From the NCBI GenBank assembly GCA_029817715.1, contig JARUPY010000398.1, positions 2,232,001 through 2,296,000 of the forward strand: a DNA stretch of 64,000 nucleotides, in the 5' to 3' direction. This document shows, piece after piece, positions 41,493-51,084 of this stretch (position 1 is the stretch's first letter; every line of letters begins with the position of its first letter). Made by a program: the position numbers and the translations under genes. Source of the stretch: Melastoma dodecandrum. Its lineage: Eukaryota; Streptophyta; Magnoliopsida; Myrtales; Melastomataceae. The notes beneath the pieces are model-generated. The model was not told the DNA's origin, did no database searches, and worked only from the letters and a program-made list of their open reading frames with translations.

Positions 41493-43076
41493 CTATTCGC
41501 CCGCGGCAGCCTTGACCTTTTTGGGAGCCACTTTGGCGCTCGTCTTGGGGGTGACCTTGGGCGCGGCGTGGGCATGCTTCGCCGGCGTTGCTTTGGAAGG
41601 CTTCGCCGCCGTCTTCTGCACAGGCTTGGCGGCGGCGCTCTTCGCGGCGTGGCTCTTGGCGCTCAGCTTCGCCTTCGCCGACGGCTTCCCGTTGTGCTCG
41701 TCCGCTCCGGCGATGACCTTGGTGGCCGGCGCTTCGGCCGCCGCCTTCATCGCCGGCTCGCGCTTGCGATGGGCGAGGCGCTTGGCGTGGCGCCCGCGGA
41801 GCGGCAGTGCATTGGCGTCGGGCTCGAGAGCGCCGCCTGCGAGGGGTACCGGCGCCGGGGGCGCCGCGGCATAGGCTTCCACGGCCGCCGGCTGCGGTTC
41901 GCTGCCGACGGGCGTGTGATCCGCACGAGCCTGCGCGACCGGGCCCGCATAGCCCGGCTCCGCGCCGACGTGGACCGGAACGGGCGCGAAGGCCGGCTGC
42001 GGCTGCGACATCACCGTCACGGCGGAGGGGATCGAGGTCGTCAGGCCCTGCGTGTTGAAGAGCATCGCCCGCTCGGGGCTGAGCGCACCGAGCCCGAGCG
42101 TGCTGCCGCCGCCCGCCCCCGTCAGCGGCGCGTCGAGCTGCGCCACCTCGGTGTTGAACTGCGCGATGAGATTGCCGCGGGCGCGGCAGACCTGGTTGTG
42201 CATATCGGGCGGCGTGCCGCTGCCCGGACTCGACAGGGCGACGACCGAGGCGGACGGACGATCGATGCCTGCGAAAGCGCGATCGAAGAGCGCCGCCACC
42301 TTTTGTGTGCGTGCCGCGACCGACGGCGCGCCGAACACGACGACGACGATGCGGCGGCCGTCGCGATAGGCGCTGGCGACGACGTTGAAGCCGGCGGCGC
42401 AGGTGAAGCCCGTCTTCATCCCGTCGACGCCAGGATAGCGGCCGAGCAGATTGTTGTGGTTCGGGATAATCTCGGCGCCGAGAGACAGGGCGCCGATGTC
42501 GAAGAGCGACGCCTCTTGCGGAAACTGCGCATAGAGCGCGCGGGCGATCAGGGCCATGTCGCGCGCTGACGAATAATGGTTGGGGTCGGGAAGCCCGTTT
42601 GGATTGACGAAATGGGACTCGTGCAGGCCGATCTCGGCAGCAGCCCGGTTCATGTCGTCCGCGAAGGCCTCGACCGAGCCCGAGACACCCTCGGCAACGG
42701 TGATGGCGATGTCATTCGCCGAGCGGACCATGAGCATCTTCAGCGCGTTGTCGAGCGTGACCTGGGTCCCGACAGGAAAACCCATCTTGGACGGCGGCAT
42801 GCGATGGGCCCGCGCCGAGACGACGAGCGGGGTATCCATCGCGATCTTGCCGTCACGCACCGCCGACAAAGCGACGTAGACGGTCATCAGCTTCGTCGTC
42901 GACGCCGGGTACCACGGCTGCGTCGCGTCCTGCTGATAAAGGACGTCGCCGGTCGCGACATCCATCGAGAGGGCGGGCGTCGCGGCCGCGGGGGCGGCGA
43001 GGGCCGCGAGCCAGAGCATCACCGCCGGAAGGAGGCTGCGGACGTCCAGAACCCAGCGCGGTGAGAGGCGGCGCAT
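41493..43076 (-). CDS. D-alanyl-D-alanine carboxypeptidase with Lys/Ala-rich C-terminal tail
   Basis: 527 aa. Signal peptide up to about residue 32. Peptidase S11 domain with S59-T-T-K62 (PASTTKLMT), S119-A-N121 (VRSANDI) and K221-T-G (GMKTGFT). It trims the terminal D-Ala of peptidoglycan stem peptides in the periplasm. The usual PBP5 C-terminal beta domain is not evident; instead comes a variable Pro/Ala region and a basic tail (about 424-527) with some 20 lysines in short K-A-P repeats, reminiscent of histone H1 tails. Operonic with the COG0523 GTPase gene. Confidence 0.92.
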   Translation of the reverse strand: MRRLSPRWVLDVRSLLPAVMLWLAALAAPAAATPALSMDVATGDVLYQQDATQPWYPASTTKLMTVYVALSAVRDGKIAMDTPLVVSARAHRMPPSKMGFPVGTQVTLDNALKMLMVRSANDIAITVAEGVSGSVEAFADDMNRAAAEIGLHESHFVNPNGLPDPNHYSSARDMALIARALYAQFPQEASLFDIGALSLGAEIIPNHNNLLGRYPGVDGMKTGFTCAAGFNVVASAYRDGRRIVVVVFGAPSVAARTQKVAALFDRAFAGIDRPSASVVALSSPGSGTPPDMHNQVCRARGNLIAQFNTEVAQLDAPLTGAGGGSTLGLGALSPERAMLFNTQGLTTSIPSAVTVMSQPQPAFAPVPVHVGAEPGYAGPVAQARADHTPVGSEPQPAAVEAYAAAPPAPVPLAGGALEPDANALPLRGRHAKRLAHRKREPAMKAAAEAPATKVIAGADEHNGKPSAKAKLSAKSHAAKSAAAKPVQKTAAKPSKATPAKHAHAAPKVTPKTSAKVAPKKVKAAAGE

Positions 43077-43259
43077 TAAGCAGTCCAGTTGGCGGCGCCG
43101 GCCAAGCCGACACGCGTCGCGTGCAGGTCGAAACCGGCATCCGTGGTCAGCCGGTCAACGAGGCCGGCCGCAACTTGGATCCCCCCTCGCGCGGTCGGAC
43201 GCGACCCCGCTGGCGAGCAAAGTCGCATCGCTGAGCTATCCGTCCGCGATACGGCGCTT

Positions 43260-43592
43260 TCAAGGCGTGGCCGCAGGGCCCTCGCCCGGCGCGCGCGCTT
43301 CGATCGCAAGCGCATGGACCTTGTTCTCGCCGATCTCGTCCGCGAGCAACGTGTTGATCTCGCGGTGGCGGGCGAGCCGGCTCTTGCCCTCGAAGGCCGC
43401 CGCAACCACTTTGATCCGCAGATGCGTCTCACCGACGTGGTCCGCGATGCCAGGGCGCGACATCATGGCGGCATGGCCCGCATGCTTGTGGGACTCGTCG
43501 ATGACTTCCAGCACGCTCGGCGCGAGGGCGTCGGTGAGCGTGCGGTGAATGCGTCGGGCGACGGGTCCTTGTGATCCGGCTCTCTCGGTCAT
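43260..43592 (-). CDS. bolA: BolA family protein
   Basis: 110 aa. BolA fold with the helix-turn-helix-like ALAPSVLEVIDESHKHAGH and the signature THLRIKVVAAAFEGKSRLARHREINTLLADEI. The conserved histidines (HKHAGH; ARHREI) can coordinate a [2Fe-2S] cluster with a monothiol glutaredoxin, which links BolA to iron handling and cell shape. It is divergent from the J-domain protein, an arrangement conserved with cobS/cobT in many Hyphomicrobiales. Confidence 0.94.
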   Translation of the reverse strand: MTERAGSQGPVARRIHRTLTDALAPSVLEVIDESHKHAGHAAMMSRPGIADHVGETHLRIKVVAAAFEGKSRLARHREINTLLADEIGENKVHALAIEARAPGEGPAATP

Positions 43593-43701
43593 GTCGTTTC
43601 TCGTTCCTTCGTAGGCGCTTGGCGAGGCGCCTGCGCGACACCTGCGCCGACCCTGCGGTCCGTGCTTGATGCCGTCTCAAACACGCCCATAATGCCAAGC
43701 C

Positions 43702-44307
43702 ATGAATCTGAATTCTCGTCTCTTCGATCGCATACGCATCACGCCCGAGGCCAAGCCGGCGCCCGCGCCGAGCCAGGTGCGCTGCGACTTTCCCGGCTGC
43801 CAGGAGGCCGGAACGTTCCGCGCGCCGCAAGGTCGTGACCGCGAAGGTCAGTTCTTTTGCTTCTGCCTGGATCACGTGCGGGAGTACAACGCTTCGTACA
43901 ACTACTTCAACGGGATGAGCGCGGAGGATGTGGCGCTTTATCAGCGCGACGCGCTCACAGGCCACCGGCCGACCTGGACGATGGGTTCGAACCGAAACGG
44001 CAAAGCCTTCCGCGAGGACGGCGAACCGGCCGGCGGAACGCCCGACCCGCTCGGCATGTTTCGTGCGGAGCCGCGCGCGAAGGCTCATCGCGAGCCGATC
44101 AAGCCGAGGGTCGGGGTGGCGGCGATGAAGGCACTCGACAAACTCGGGCTGGACGAGACCGCAGGTGCACCGACCTTCAAGGCTCGATACAAGGACCTCG
44201 TCAAGCGCCTCCACCCCGACGCCAACGGCGGGGACCGCTCGAACGAGGATCGATTGCGCGAGATCATCCGCGCCTACAACTACCTGAAGTCGATCAAGCT
44301 CGCCTGA
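43702..44307 (+). CDS. J-domain protein (DnaJ family)
   Basis: 201 aa. A cysteine/histidine-bearing N-terminal segment (VRCDFPGCQEAGTFRAPQ, FFCFCLDHVREYN) could bind metal. A linker follows, and a C-terminal J domain (about 140-201) with the HPD tripeptide in KRLHPDANGGDRSNEDRLREI. J proteins stimulate DnaK ATPase; here the J domain is C-terminal and no client-binding domain of classical DnaJ is present. The gene lies 37 bp before cobS on the same strand and probably shares its transcript. Confidence 0.92.
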   Translation: MNLNSRLFDRIRITPEAKPAPAPSQVRCDFPGCQEAGTFRAPQGRDREGQFFCFCLDHVREYNASYNYFNGMSAEDVALYQRDALTGHRPTWTMGSNRNGKAFREDGEPAGGTPDPLGMFRAEPRAKAHREPIKPRVGVAAMKALDKLGLDETAGAPTFKARYKDLVKRLHPDANGGDRSNEDRLREIIRAYNYLKSIKLA

Positions 44308-44343
44308 CGCAGGGCGGCGGCGACGAACGAGAAAGACGACGGA

Positions 44344-45369
44344 ATGCAAACCGTACTCACGGACGCGAGCCGGTCCGGCGGCCTGCCCGACATGAATGTC
44401 TCCGTCCGCCAGGTCTTCGGCATCGACTCCGACATGGAAGCGCCGGCCTATTCGACGGCCGAGGAACACGTCCCGGACCTCGATCCGGACTACATCTTCG
44501 ATCGCGAGACGACGCTTGCGATCCTCGCCGGCTTTGCCAAGAACCGGCGCGTGATGGTCACCGGCTATCACGGCACCGGCAAGTCGACGCATATCGAACA
44601 GGTGGCCGCGCGGCTGAATTGGCCCTGCGTGCGCATCAACCTCGACAGCCACGTTTCCCGCGTCGATCTCGTCGGCAAGGACGCGATCGTCCTGAAAGAC
44701 GGCAAGCAGGTCACCGAATTCAAGGACGGCATCCTGCCTTGGGCGCTGCAGAACAACGTGGCGTTGTGCTTCGACGAATATGACGCCGGGCGTCCGGACG
44801 TGATGTTCGTCATCCAGCGCGTGCTCGAAGTGGCGGGGCGTCTCACCCTGCTCGACCAGAGCCGTGTCATTCGCCCGCACCCTGCCTTCCGTCTTTTCGC
44901 GACGACGAACACGATCGGCCTCGGCGACACGTCCGGCCTCTACCACGGCACGCAGCAGATCAACCAAGGCCAGATGGACCGCTGGTCGATCGTCGCGACG
45001 CTGAATTATCTCCCGCATGACCGCGAAGTCGATATCGTGCAGGCCAAGGTGCCGAAGTTCGTCAAGGCCCAGGACGCGCACCTCGCCAAGGGCAAGGGCG
45101 GCGGTCGCGATGCGATCTCGAAGATGGTGCGCGTCGCCGACCTCACGCGCAACGCCTTCATCGCCGGCGATCTCTCGACCGTGATGAGCCCGCGCACCGT
45201 CATCACTTGGGCCGAGAATGCCGAGATCTTCGGCGACATCGGCTTCGCGTTCCGGCTGACCTTCCTCAACAAGTGCGACGAACTCGAGCGCGCACTCGTT
45301 TCGGAATTCTTCCAGCGCTGCTTCGGCTACGAGCTGCCCGAAAGCGCCGTGAACGTCGTCATGAGTTGA
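44344..45369 (+). CDS. cobS: Cobaltochelatase subunit CobS
   Basis: 341 aa. AAA+ ATPase of the MoxR/CbbQ class: Walker A GYHGTGKS (74-81), Walker B LCFDEYD (141-147), sensor region [12 protein letters not shown]. With CobT and CobN it forms the aerobic cobalt chelatase that inserts Co(II) into hydrogenobyrinic acid diamide in vitamin B12 synthesis. In the usual order cobS is followed directly by cobT; here a DUF29 gene starts 14 bp after its stop. Confidence 0.96.
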   Translation: MQTVLTDASRSGGLPDMNVSVRQVFGIDSDMEAPAYSTAEEHVPDLDPDYIFDRETTLAILAGFAKNRRVMVTGYHGTGKSTHIEQVAARLNWPCVRINLDSHVSRVDLVGKDAIVLKDGKQVTEFKDGILPWALQNNVALCFDEYDAGRPDVMFVIQRVLEVAGRLTLLDQSRVIRPHPAFRLFATTNTIGLGDTSGLYHGTQQINQGQMDRWSIVATLNYLPHDREVDIVQAKVPKFVKAQDAHLAKGKGGGRDAISKMVRVADLTRNAFIAGDLSTVMSPRTVITWAENAEIFGDIGFAFRLTFLNKCDELERALVSEFFQRCFGYELPESAVNVVMS

Positions 45370-45383
45370 GGGAGGCGCGCGCG

Positions 45384-45884
45384 ATGGCCGATCGAGTGCT
45401 GGCGGAGCCGGTCGTCCGCCCTCCTCGTGCGCCCGTCGAGCCCGACCCGTTCAAGGGCGGCGACATCTATGCGTGGGCGATGCGCCAAGCCGCCCTGCTG
45501 CGCGAGGGCCGTTTCGACGAAGTCGATATTGTCAACGTGGCGGATGAGATCGAGGACGTGGGTAAGAGCGATCTCCGAGCGTTGAAGAGCAACCTCGAGG
45601 GCGTCCTCACGCATATGCTAAAATGGGATCACCAACCCGAGCGTCGCGGTCGATCGTGGGTGTTCTCTATCGCGAATGGACGCATAGCCATCGAACAGCT
45701 GCTCGAAGAAAGCCCGAGCATGGCGGCCAAACGGGAGGACATCGTCGCGAAGGCCTTCCAGACTGCAAGGCTGCGTGCTGCGGGCGAGACTTTATGTCCG
45801 GTGCGATCCTTCCCCTCCGCCTGCCCTTACACATGGGCGCAGATCATGGAGGCACCCTACGAGTTCGAGAATGAGCAGGATTGA
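45384..45884 (+). CDS. DUF29 domain protein inserted between cobS and cobT
   Basis: 166 aa from the ATG at 45384 with GAGGGAGG upstream. DUF29 signature: [22 protein letters not shown], then [23 protein letters not shown] and [15 protein letters not shown]. Such proteins are abundant in cyanobacteria and alphaproteobacteria and are of unknown function, often in mobile or toxin-antitoxin-like settings. The middle of the gene is less GC-rich than cobS. Its last 14 bases overlap the cobT start, so it has been fitted into the operon without a gap. Confidence 0.9.
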   Translation: MADRVLAEPVVRPPRAPVEPDPFKGGDIYAWAMRQAALLREGRFDEVDIVNVADEIEDVGKSDLRALKSNLEGVLTHMLKWDHQPERRGRSWVFSIANGRIAIEQLLEESPSMAAKREDIVAKAFQTARLRAAGETLCPVRSFPSACPYTWAQIMEAPYEFENEQD

Positions 45885-47796
45885 TTTGAGCTCGAACCAC
45901 AAGCCGCCGCAGAAGGCCGATGCGCCGCAGGAGCCCTTCAAGCGCGCCGTCGCGGGCTGCATGCGCGCGCTCGCCCGCGTGCCCGACCTCGAGGTGACCT
46001 ATGCGCCCGAGCGCCCGGCCCTGATCCGCACCGGCGAGGGCGCAAAGGTGCGCCTGCCGGAGCCCCCGCGCAAGCTCGATTCGAAGGAAACGGCCATCCT
46101 GCGCGGTCACGCCGACGCTATGGCTCTGCGGCTCGCCTGCCACGACAGCGACGTTCACCGGCGCTTGATGCCGCAATCGCAGAGCGCGCGGGCTTGTTTC
46201 GATGCGGTCGAACAGGCGCGCGTCGAGGCGATCGGCGCACGTCGTATGGACGGCGTGGCGGCCAACCTCGACGCGATGATCGACGACCGCATGGTGCGCG
46301 CGCGCTTCCCCGACATCCGCGAACGCGGCGAGGCGCCGCTCGAGGATGCACTCGCCCTCCTGGTGCGCGAGCGCCTGACCGGCCGCAAGACGCCGAAGAG
46401 CGGCGCCAACGTCGTCGACCTGTGGCGGCCCTGGATCGAGGAGCGCGTCGGCCGCGACCTCGACAAGATCGGCTCGACCGCGATCGAGGATCAGCGTGCC
46501 TTCGCCCAATTCGTGCACCGCCTCCTCGCGCAGCTCGATATGGGCGAGGAAGCACGATCGGAGGACGAGGCGCAGGACGACGACGGCCGCGACGAAACCC
46601 GCGAGGAGTCGGACGCCGACGAGGAGCGCCAGGGCGATGCCGAGCGGTCCGACGACGGGCAGCAGAGCGAAAAGGCCGAAGCCTCGAGCGAGGAGATGGA
46701 AGACGCCGCGATGGACGCCGCCGAGGCGCCGAGCGGCGAAGCGGAGGAGGATGCCGACTATTCCGATGCCGAGCAGGCGTCCGACGCGCGGCGCGCGCCG
46801 CCCAGTCGCGCGCACGAGCAGCGCGGGCCCGATTACAAGGCCGTCAGTCGCGCCAACGACGAGACGATCGCCGCGGAAGACCTCTGCGATCCCGAGGAGC
46901 TCGAACGCCTGCGCGCGTTTCTCGACAAGCAGCTCCAGAACCTTTCCTCCGTTGTCGCGCGTCTCGCCAACCGGCTCCAGCGCCGCCTGATGGCGCAGCA
47001 GACCCGCGCGTGGGAGTTCGATCTCGAGGAGGGCATGCTCGATGCCGCGCGCCTGCCGCGCATCATCATCGATCCGCAGCAGCCGCTCTCATTCAAGCGT
47101 GAGAAGGATACCGATTTCCGCGACACCGTCGTGACGCTCCTCCTCGACAATTCAGGCTCGATGCGCGGGCGTCCCATCACGGTCGCCGCGACATGTGCCG
47201 ACATTCTCGCGCGCACGCTGGAGCGGTGCGGCGTCAAGGTCGAGATCCTCGGCTTCACGACACGCGCCTGGAAAGGCGGCGTCGCGCGCGAGACATGGCT
47301 ACAGGCCGGCAAGCCAGCTTCGACCGGGCGTCTCAACGACCTGCGGCACATCATCTACAAATCCGCAGATGCGCCGTGGCGTCGTGCGCGAAAGAATCTC
47401 GGGCTGATGATGCGCGAAGGTCTGCTGAAGGAAAACATCGACGGCGAAGCACTCGATTGGGCGCACAAGCGGCTGCTTGGCCGGCCCGAACAACGGCGCA
47501 TCCTGATGATGATCTCGGACGGCGCGCCGGTGGACGATTCGACGTTGTCGGTGAATCCGGGAAACTACCTCGAACGCCACTTGCGCTACGTGATCGAGGA
47601 GATCGAGACGCGGTCTCCTGTCGAGCTGATCGCGATCGGCATCGGGCACGACGTGACCCGCTACTACCGCCGCGCCGTCACCATCGTCGATGCCGAAGAA
47701 CTCGGCGGAGCCATGACCGAGAAGCTCGCGGAACTCTTTACAGAGACCGCCGGTCCGGCCGATGCGCAGGCCGTCCGAGGACGGACGCTGCACTGA
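45871..47796 (+). CDS. cobT: Cobaltochelatase subunit CobT
   Basis: 641 aa from the ATG at 45871 ([20 protein letters not shown]). N-terminal helical part with [20 protein letters not shown], a very acidic central stretch (about 225-330; [20 protein letters not shown]), and a C-terminal vWA domain whose MIDAS is D426-N-S-G-S (LLLDNSGSM). CobT pairs with CobS as the chaperone-like ATPase module of the B12 cobaltochelatase. The start overlaps the end of the DUF29 gene by 14 bp and has only a weak ribosome site, which suggests translational coupling. It converges with rpoH, leaving 12 bp. Confidence 0.95.
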   Translation: MSRIDLSSNHKPPQKADAPQEPFKRAVAGCMRALARVPDLEVTYAPERPALIRTGEGAKVRLPEPPRKLDSKETAILRGHADAMALRLACHDSDVHRRLMPQSQSARACFDAVEQARVEAIGARRMDGVAANLDAMIDDRMVRARFPDIRERGEAPLEDALALLVRERLTGRKTPKSGANVVDLWRPWIEERVGRDLDKIGSTAIEDQRAFAQFVHRLLAQLDMGEEARSEDEAQDDDGRDETREESDADEERQGDAERSDDGQQSEKAEASSEEMEDAAMDAAEAPSGEAEEDADYSDAEQASDARRAPPSRAHEQRGPDYKAVSRANDETIAAEDLCDPEELERLRAFLDKQLQNLSSVVARLANRLQRRLMAQQTRAWEFDLEEGMLDAARLPRIIIDPQQPLSFKREKDTDFRDTVVTLLLDNSGSMRGRPITVAATCADILARTLERCGVKVEILGFTTRAWKGGVARETWLQAGKPASTGRLNDLRHIIYKSADAPWRRARKNLGLMMREGLLKENIDGEALDWAHKRLLGRPEQRRILMMISDGAPVDDSTLSVNPGNYLERHLRYVIEEIETRSPVELIAIGIGHDVTRYYRRAVTIVDAEELGGAMTEKLAELFTETAGPADAQAVRGRTLH

Positions 47797-47808
47797 GCGA
47801 TAACGCGA

Positions 47809-48684
47809 TCAGCCGGCGATGAAGGCCGCCTTGGCGTGCTTCTCGGTCAGAGCATGCCGCAGTTTTTCGATGGCGCGGCTTTCGATCTGACGGACGCGCT
47901 CTTTCGAGATGCCGAGCTGCACCCCGAGTTCCTCGAGAGTCATCGCCTCCTCTGAGAGACGTCGCTCGCGCAGAATGTTGTACTCGCGATCGGAAAGACG
48001 TGTCAGCGCATCCTTGAGCCAGTCGAGGCGGCGATCGGAATCGATCGCGCTCCCCACCATTTCGTCCGGCAACGGCTGGTCGTCGACCAGGAACTCGATC
48101 CGTTCGGACGGAGCCGCTGCGTTGTCGCTGTCCGAGACGGGTGCATTGAGCGACACGTCGGGACCAGACAGCCGCGTGTCCATCATCTCGACGTCGGCGC
48201 GGTTCACGCCGAGCGCTTTCGCGATCTCCCCGTAAAGCACGGCGTTGCCCTTCGGCTCGTCGCCGATCGAAAGCTTGGCGCGCAGACGACGAAGGTTGAA
48301 GAACAAAGCTTTCTGCGCCGAACTCGTCCCGCCACGAACGATCGACCAATTGCGGAGGATGTAATCCTGGATTGAAGCCCGTATCCACCATGTCGCGTAA
48401 GTCGAAAAGCGAACCTCGCGGTAGGGGTCGAATCGTGCGGCGGCCTCGAGCAGGCCGACATGTCCCTCCTGGATCAGGTCCGCAACCGGCAGTCCGTAAT
48501 GGCGAAAGCGGACGGCCAGCGAGATCACGAGCCGCATATGCGCTTCGGCCAGTTCGTGCAGCGCATCCTCGTCGCCATCGTTCTTCCATCGGACGGCGAG
48601 CTCGTGCTCGTTGTCCCGCTCGAGGAATGGGGCGGCCATAGCCGTCCTGACGAGTTGCTGTCCGACGCCGATCAACTGACCCAT
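47809..48684 (-). CDS. rpoH: RNA polymerase sigma-32 factor RpoH
   Basis: 291 aa from the ATG at 48684 with GGAGAGG upstream; the frame extends 32 codons further without support. Heat-shock sigma factor. Region 2 is AHMRLVISLAVRFRHYGLPVADLIQEG and FDPYREVRFSTYATWWIRASIQDY, the RpoH box region is AQKALFFNLRRLRAKL, and region 4 carries LEELGVQLGISKERVRQIESRAIEKLR. It is likely to control hsp20, mfd-independent stress genes and proteases. A second rpoH is common in this order; this one looks complete. Confidence 0.95.
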   Translation of the reverse strand: MGQLIGVGQQLVRTAMAAPFLERDNEHELAVRWKNDGDEDALHELAEAHMRLVISLAVRFRHYGLPVADLIQEGHVGLLEAAARFDPYREVRFSTYATWWIRASIQDYILRNWSIVRGGTSSAQKALFFNLRRLRAKLSIGDEPKGNAVLYGEIAKALGVNRADVEMMDTRLSGPDVSLNAPVSDSDNAAAPSERIEFLVDDQPLPDEMVGSAIDSDRRLDWLKDALTRLSDREYNILRERRLSEEAMTLEELGVQLGISKERVRQIESRAIEKLRHALTEKHAKAAFIAG

Positions 48685-48811
48685 GACCTCTCCCGTCGCA
48701 GCACCGGGAGCCTGCCCTCTGGCCAGACGCTCGATGTGTCCCGAGAACCACGCTCGACCCACCTCGGTTCCGTAGGGCACCGTAGGAGAAGGACGAGGGG
48801 TGCCGAAACCC

Positions 48812-50284
48812 CTATTCCGTGACGAGCTTGTAACGCTGACCCGGCTGCAGGGGCGCGCCGTCGTCGAGACCGTTCAGGAGCTCGAAGGTCTCGAGCGGCC
48901 GGTCGGAGACGGCCATGCGCGGCGAGAGGCTCGCGGCCGTGTCGCCGGCGTGCGCCGTCACGAGAGTGATGCGCAGTGGCTTCACCTTCACGGCCTCGCT
49001 CGCATCGATCTTGCGGAACGTGTCGATCGAGGTGCGGAACGCCTTCTCGTGCACGTCGTCGAGCCCATGCGTCGCGAAGATGAGGCGGTAGACCTCGTCG
49101 TCGTCGAACTGGATGACGGCGAGGCGAAAATTCCATCCTCCGGCGCGTGCGGTGGCCGTCACGGCCGGCATACCGTTGACGCTGATCGTCTCGATCGAAC
49201 TCTCGAGCAGACCGTCGATCCAGCCCGACTTCACATAGGCCTCGAGCTGGGTGCCGGGCGTCACCGCCACGCTGTCGAGACGCCGCGCCTCCGCGCCGCC
49301 TTCCTTCACCCCGAGCACGGCCTTCGTCGAATTCTCGAGCACGAAGCCGGGGGGCGCCGTGAAGGTGAAGCCGAGCTTGGGCTGCGTGAAAGTGGCACCG
49401 CGGATCGTGCCTTCCGCCGGATCGTCGCCGAACATCATGCCGTCGACCGCCGTCAGATAGGCCTCGCGGTCGCGCGTCCCGATGTCGGGCGCGCCGACCT
49501 GCCGGGCGACCTTGATCGCCGCCTGGATGCGCTCCGGCGTCGATGGATGCGTCGCGAGGATGTCGGGCTTGGCGGCGCTGGCGTTCTGTCCGATCAGGGA
49601 AGCCCGGAGCGCCGCCGAGCGGGCGAGCACCGACAGGAATCGGCTCGCGCCGTAGGGATCGTAGCCGGCCTTGGCGATCGTCTTGATGCCGATCTCGTCG
49701 GCCTCGAGTTCCTGCTGGCGCGAGAAGCCGGCGATCGAGAGCTTGCCCATCGCCTCCAGTTCGTCGCCGCGCTGCTTGTTCTGCACGAGGCGGGCGACGC
49801 GGCTGACGACCGCGGCGCGCTTCTCGCGCTCCTCGCGCGCGATGGCGTGCTTGGCGGTCACATGGGCGATCTCGTGCGCCATGACGGCCGCGACCTCGGA
49901 CCCGTCGTTGGCCAGCGCCAGCAGCCCGCGCGTCACGAAAATGTCGCCCGACGGCAGCGCGAAGGCGTTGACGATCGGCGTGTTGAGGATCGTGACGCGA
50001 TAGGTGACGCCCTCGAGGTTGCCGGTCGACGCGAACTTCGCGAGGACTCCGTTGAGATATTGCTCGATCGCGGGGTCACGATACTCGCCGCCGAACAGCG
50101 CGACCATGCGCTTGTGCTCGGCGGAGGACGTCGTGACCGTGATGACCTTCGGCGCGGCCGGCGCCTCGATGGGGGCGGACACCTGCTCGCCCTGCTGGTC
50201 GATGGTCGCGCAGGCGGCAAGCGCCCCGGCGAGGCCGAGGATCGCAAACGTTCCGCGGCTGCAGCGAAACGGCACGCGGATCAC
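48812..50284 (-). CDS. M48 family metalloprotease lipoprotein with LysM-like C-terminus
   Basis: 490 aa from a GTG at 50284 that overlaps the preceding stop (GTGA). Lipobox ALAAC with Cys25 as the acylated residue. M48 catalytic motif H137-E-I-A-H141 (AVMAHEIAHVTAKH) and the downstream QELEADEIG block. It is akin to BepA/LoiP-type periplasmic proteases that supervise outer-membrane protein assembly. The C-terminal ~50 residues (HAGDTAASLSPRMAV... LLNGLDDGAPLQPGQRYKL) look like a LysM peptidoglycan-binding motif. It is translationally coupled to the SNase-like gene upstream. Confidence 0.9.
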   Translation of the reverse strand: MIRVPFRCSRGTFAILGLAGALAACATIDQQGEQVSAPIEAPAAPKVITVTTSSAEHKRMVALFGGEYRDPAIEQYLNGVLAKFASTGNLEGVTYRVTILNTPIVNAFALPSGDIFVTRGLLALANDGSEVAAVMAHEIAHVTAKHAIAREEREKRAAVVSRVARLVQNKQRGDELEAMGKLSIAGFSRQQELEADEIGIKTIAKAGYDPYGASRFLSVLARSAALRASLIGQNASAAKPDILATHPSTPERIQAAIKVARQVGAPDIGTRDREAYLTAVDGMMFGDDPAEGTIRGATFTQPKLGFTFTAPPGFVLENSTKAVLGVKEGGAEARRLDSVAVTPGTQLEAYVKSGWIDGLLESSIETISVNGMPAVTATARAGGWNFRLAVIQFDDDEVYRLIFATHGLDDVHEKAFRTSIDTFRKIDASEAVKVKPLRITLVTAHAGDTAASLSPRMAVSDRPLETFELLNGLDDGAPLQPGQRYKLVTE

Positions 50285-51084
50285 CGCGCCTGCGTTGAGA
50301 CGATCTCGAGATCGTCGGGGTCGGCGAGTTCGATTCGCGGCCCGAAGCGGAGATCCAGAAGGCCGCGCAGACGGATGGTTTGGCCGATCAGAGATTGCAC
50401 CATCACACCCCTGGCCTCGAACGTTTTCTTTACGCGCGGAAGGATGACCGCCGCCAGAACATGGCGATAATGCGACCGGGGCGCCGCGAACCGCAGCATC
50501 GTGCGGAACGGGCCGGGCTCGACCGCGACCAGCCGGCCCTCGGCCACGACCATCGTGCCCGAGCGCTCGGCGAACGCCGCCTGATCGTCGGCGGCGAGGA
50601 CGCCATAGTACGGATCGGCCCACAGACCAAGCTTCCCCTCGCGCGCTTTCGCCTCCGCGGCGCGATCGGCGTCGCGGCAGGGCGCCGTCGCCGGTTCGGG
50701 AATCGCGCGCCCGAGGCCGACCGCGATCGCATGGGCGGCCAGGCCGCCGGGTTCGCTCGAACCGTCCAGGGAAACAAAGGCCGGCAGCCGGCTCCAGCGG
50801 TCCGGACGCGCGGCAAGGATCGAAACGGTGACAGGCTTGCCCACGACGTCGTTGGCGAGCGTGCGCCGCACGGAATCGCCGAGATCCGGATCGCCGGGGG
50901 TCGCGGCAGCCGGCTCGACACCCGCGAGGCGCAGGAGACGCCCATCGGCGAGGCGCAGTTCGAGATGCGCCTCGACGGCCGCGACACGCGCACTCTCTCG
51001 CCCTTGGGTAGGGCAGGTCTGCCCCCGGGCGTGCACGGACAGCGCGGCGAAAAGGGCGACCGGAAGCGCATTTCGCAATCTCAT
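50281..51084 (-). CDS. Secreted SNase-like (thermonuclease-family) protein
   Basis: 267 aa from the ATG at 51084 (MRLRNALPVALFAALSVHAR), which starts a signal peptide. An SNase-like OB-fold: AHLELRLADGRLLRLAGVEP, then LAAHAIAVGLGRAIPEP and DRAAEAKAREGKLGLWADPYYG. The nuclease catalytic Arg/Glu residues are only partly recognisable, so nuclease activity is uncertain. A second beta-rich domain (RTMLRFAAPRSHYRHVLAAV... LRGLLDLRFGPRIELADPDD) follows. The stop overlaps the start of the M48 protease gene by 4 bp, so the two proteins likely act together in the envelope. Confidence 0.82.
   Translation of the reverse strand: MRLRNALPVALFAALSVHARGQTCPTQGRESARVAAVEAHLELRLADGRLLRLAGVEPAAATPGDPDLGDSVRRTLANDVVGKPVTVSILAARPDRWSRLPAFVSLDGSSEPGGLAAHAIAVGLGRAIPEPATAPCRDADRAAEAKAREGKLGLWADPYYGVLAADDQAAFAERSGTMVVAEGRLVAVEPGPFRTMLRFAAPRSHYRHVLAAVILPRVKKTFEARGVMVQSLIGQTIRLRGLLDLRFGPRIELADPDDLEIVSTQAR

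Noticed and set aside
40490..43259. Cobalamin or zinc riboswitch upstream of the COG0523/carboxypeptidase operon
   Set aside because: The 183-bp leader shows no B12-box-like sequence, and the GTPase gene is internal to the operon with a 3-bp gap.
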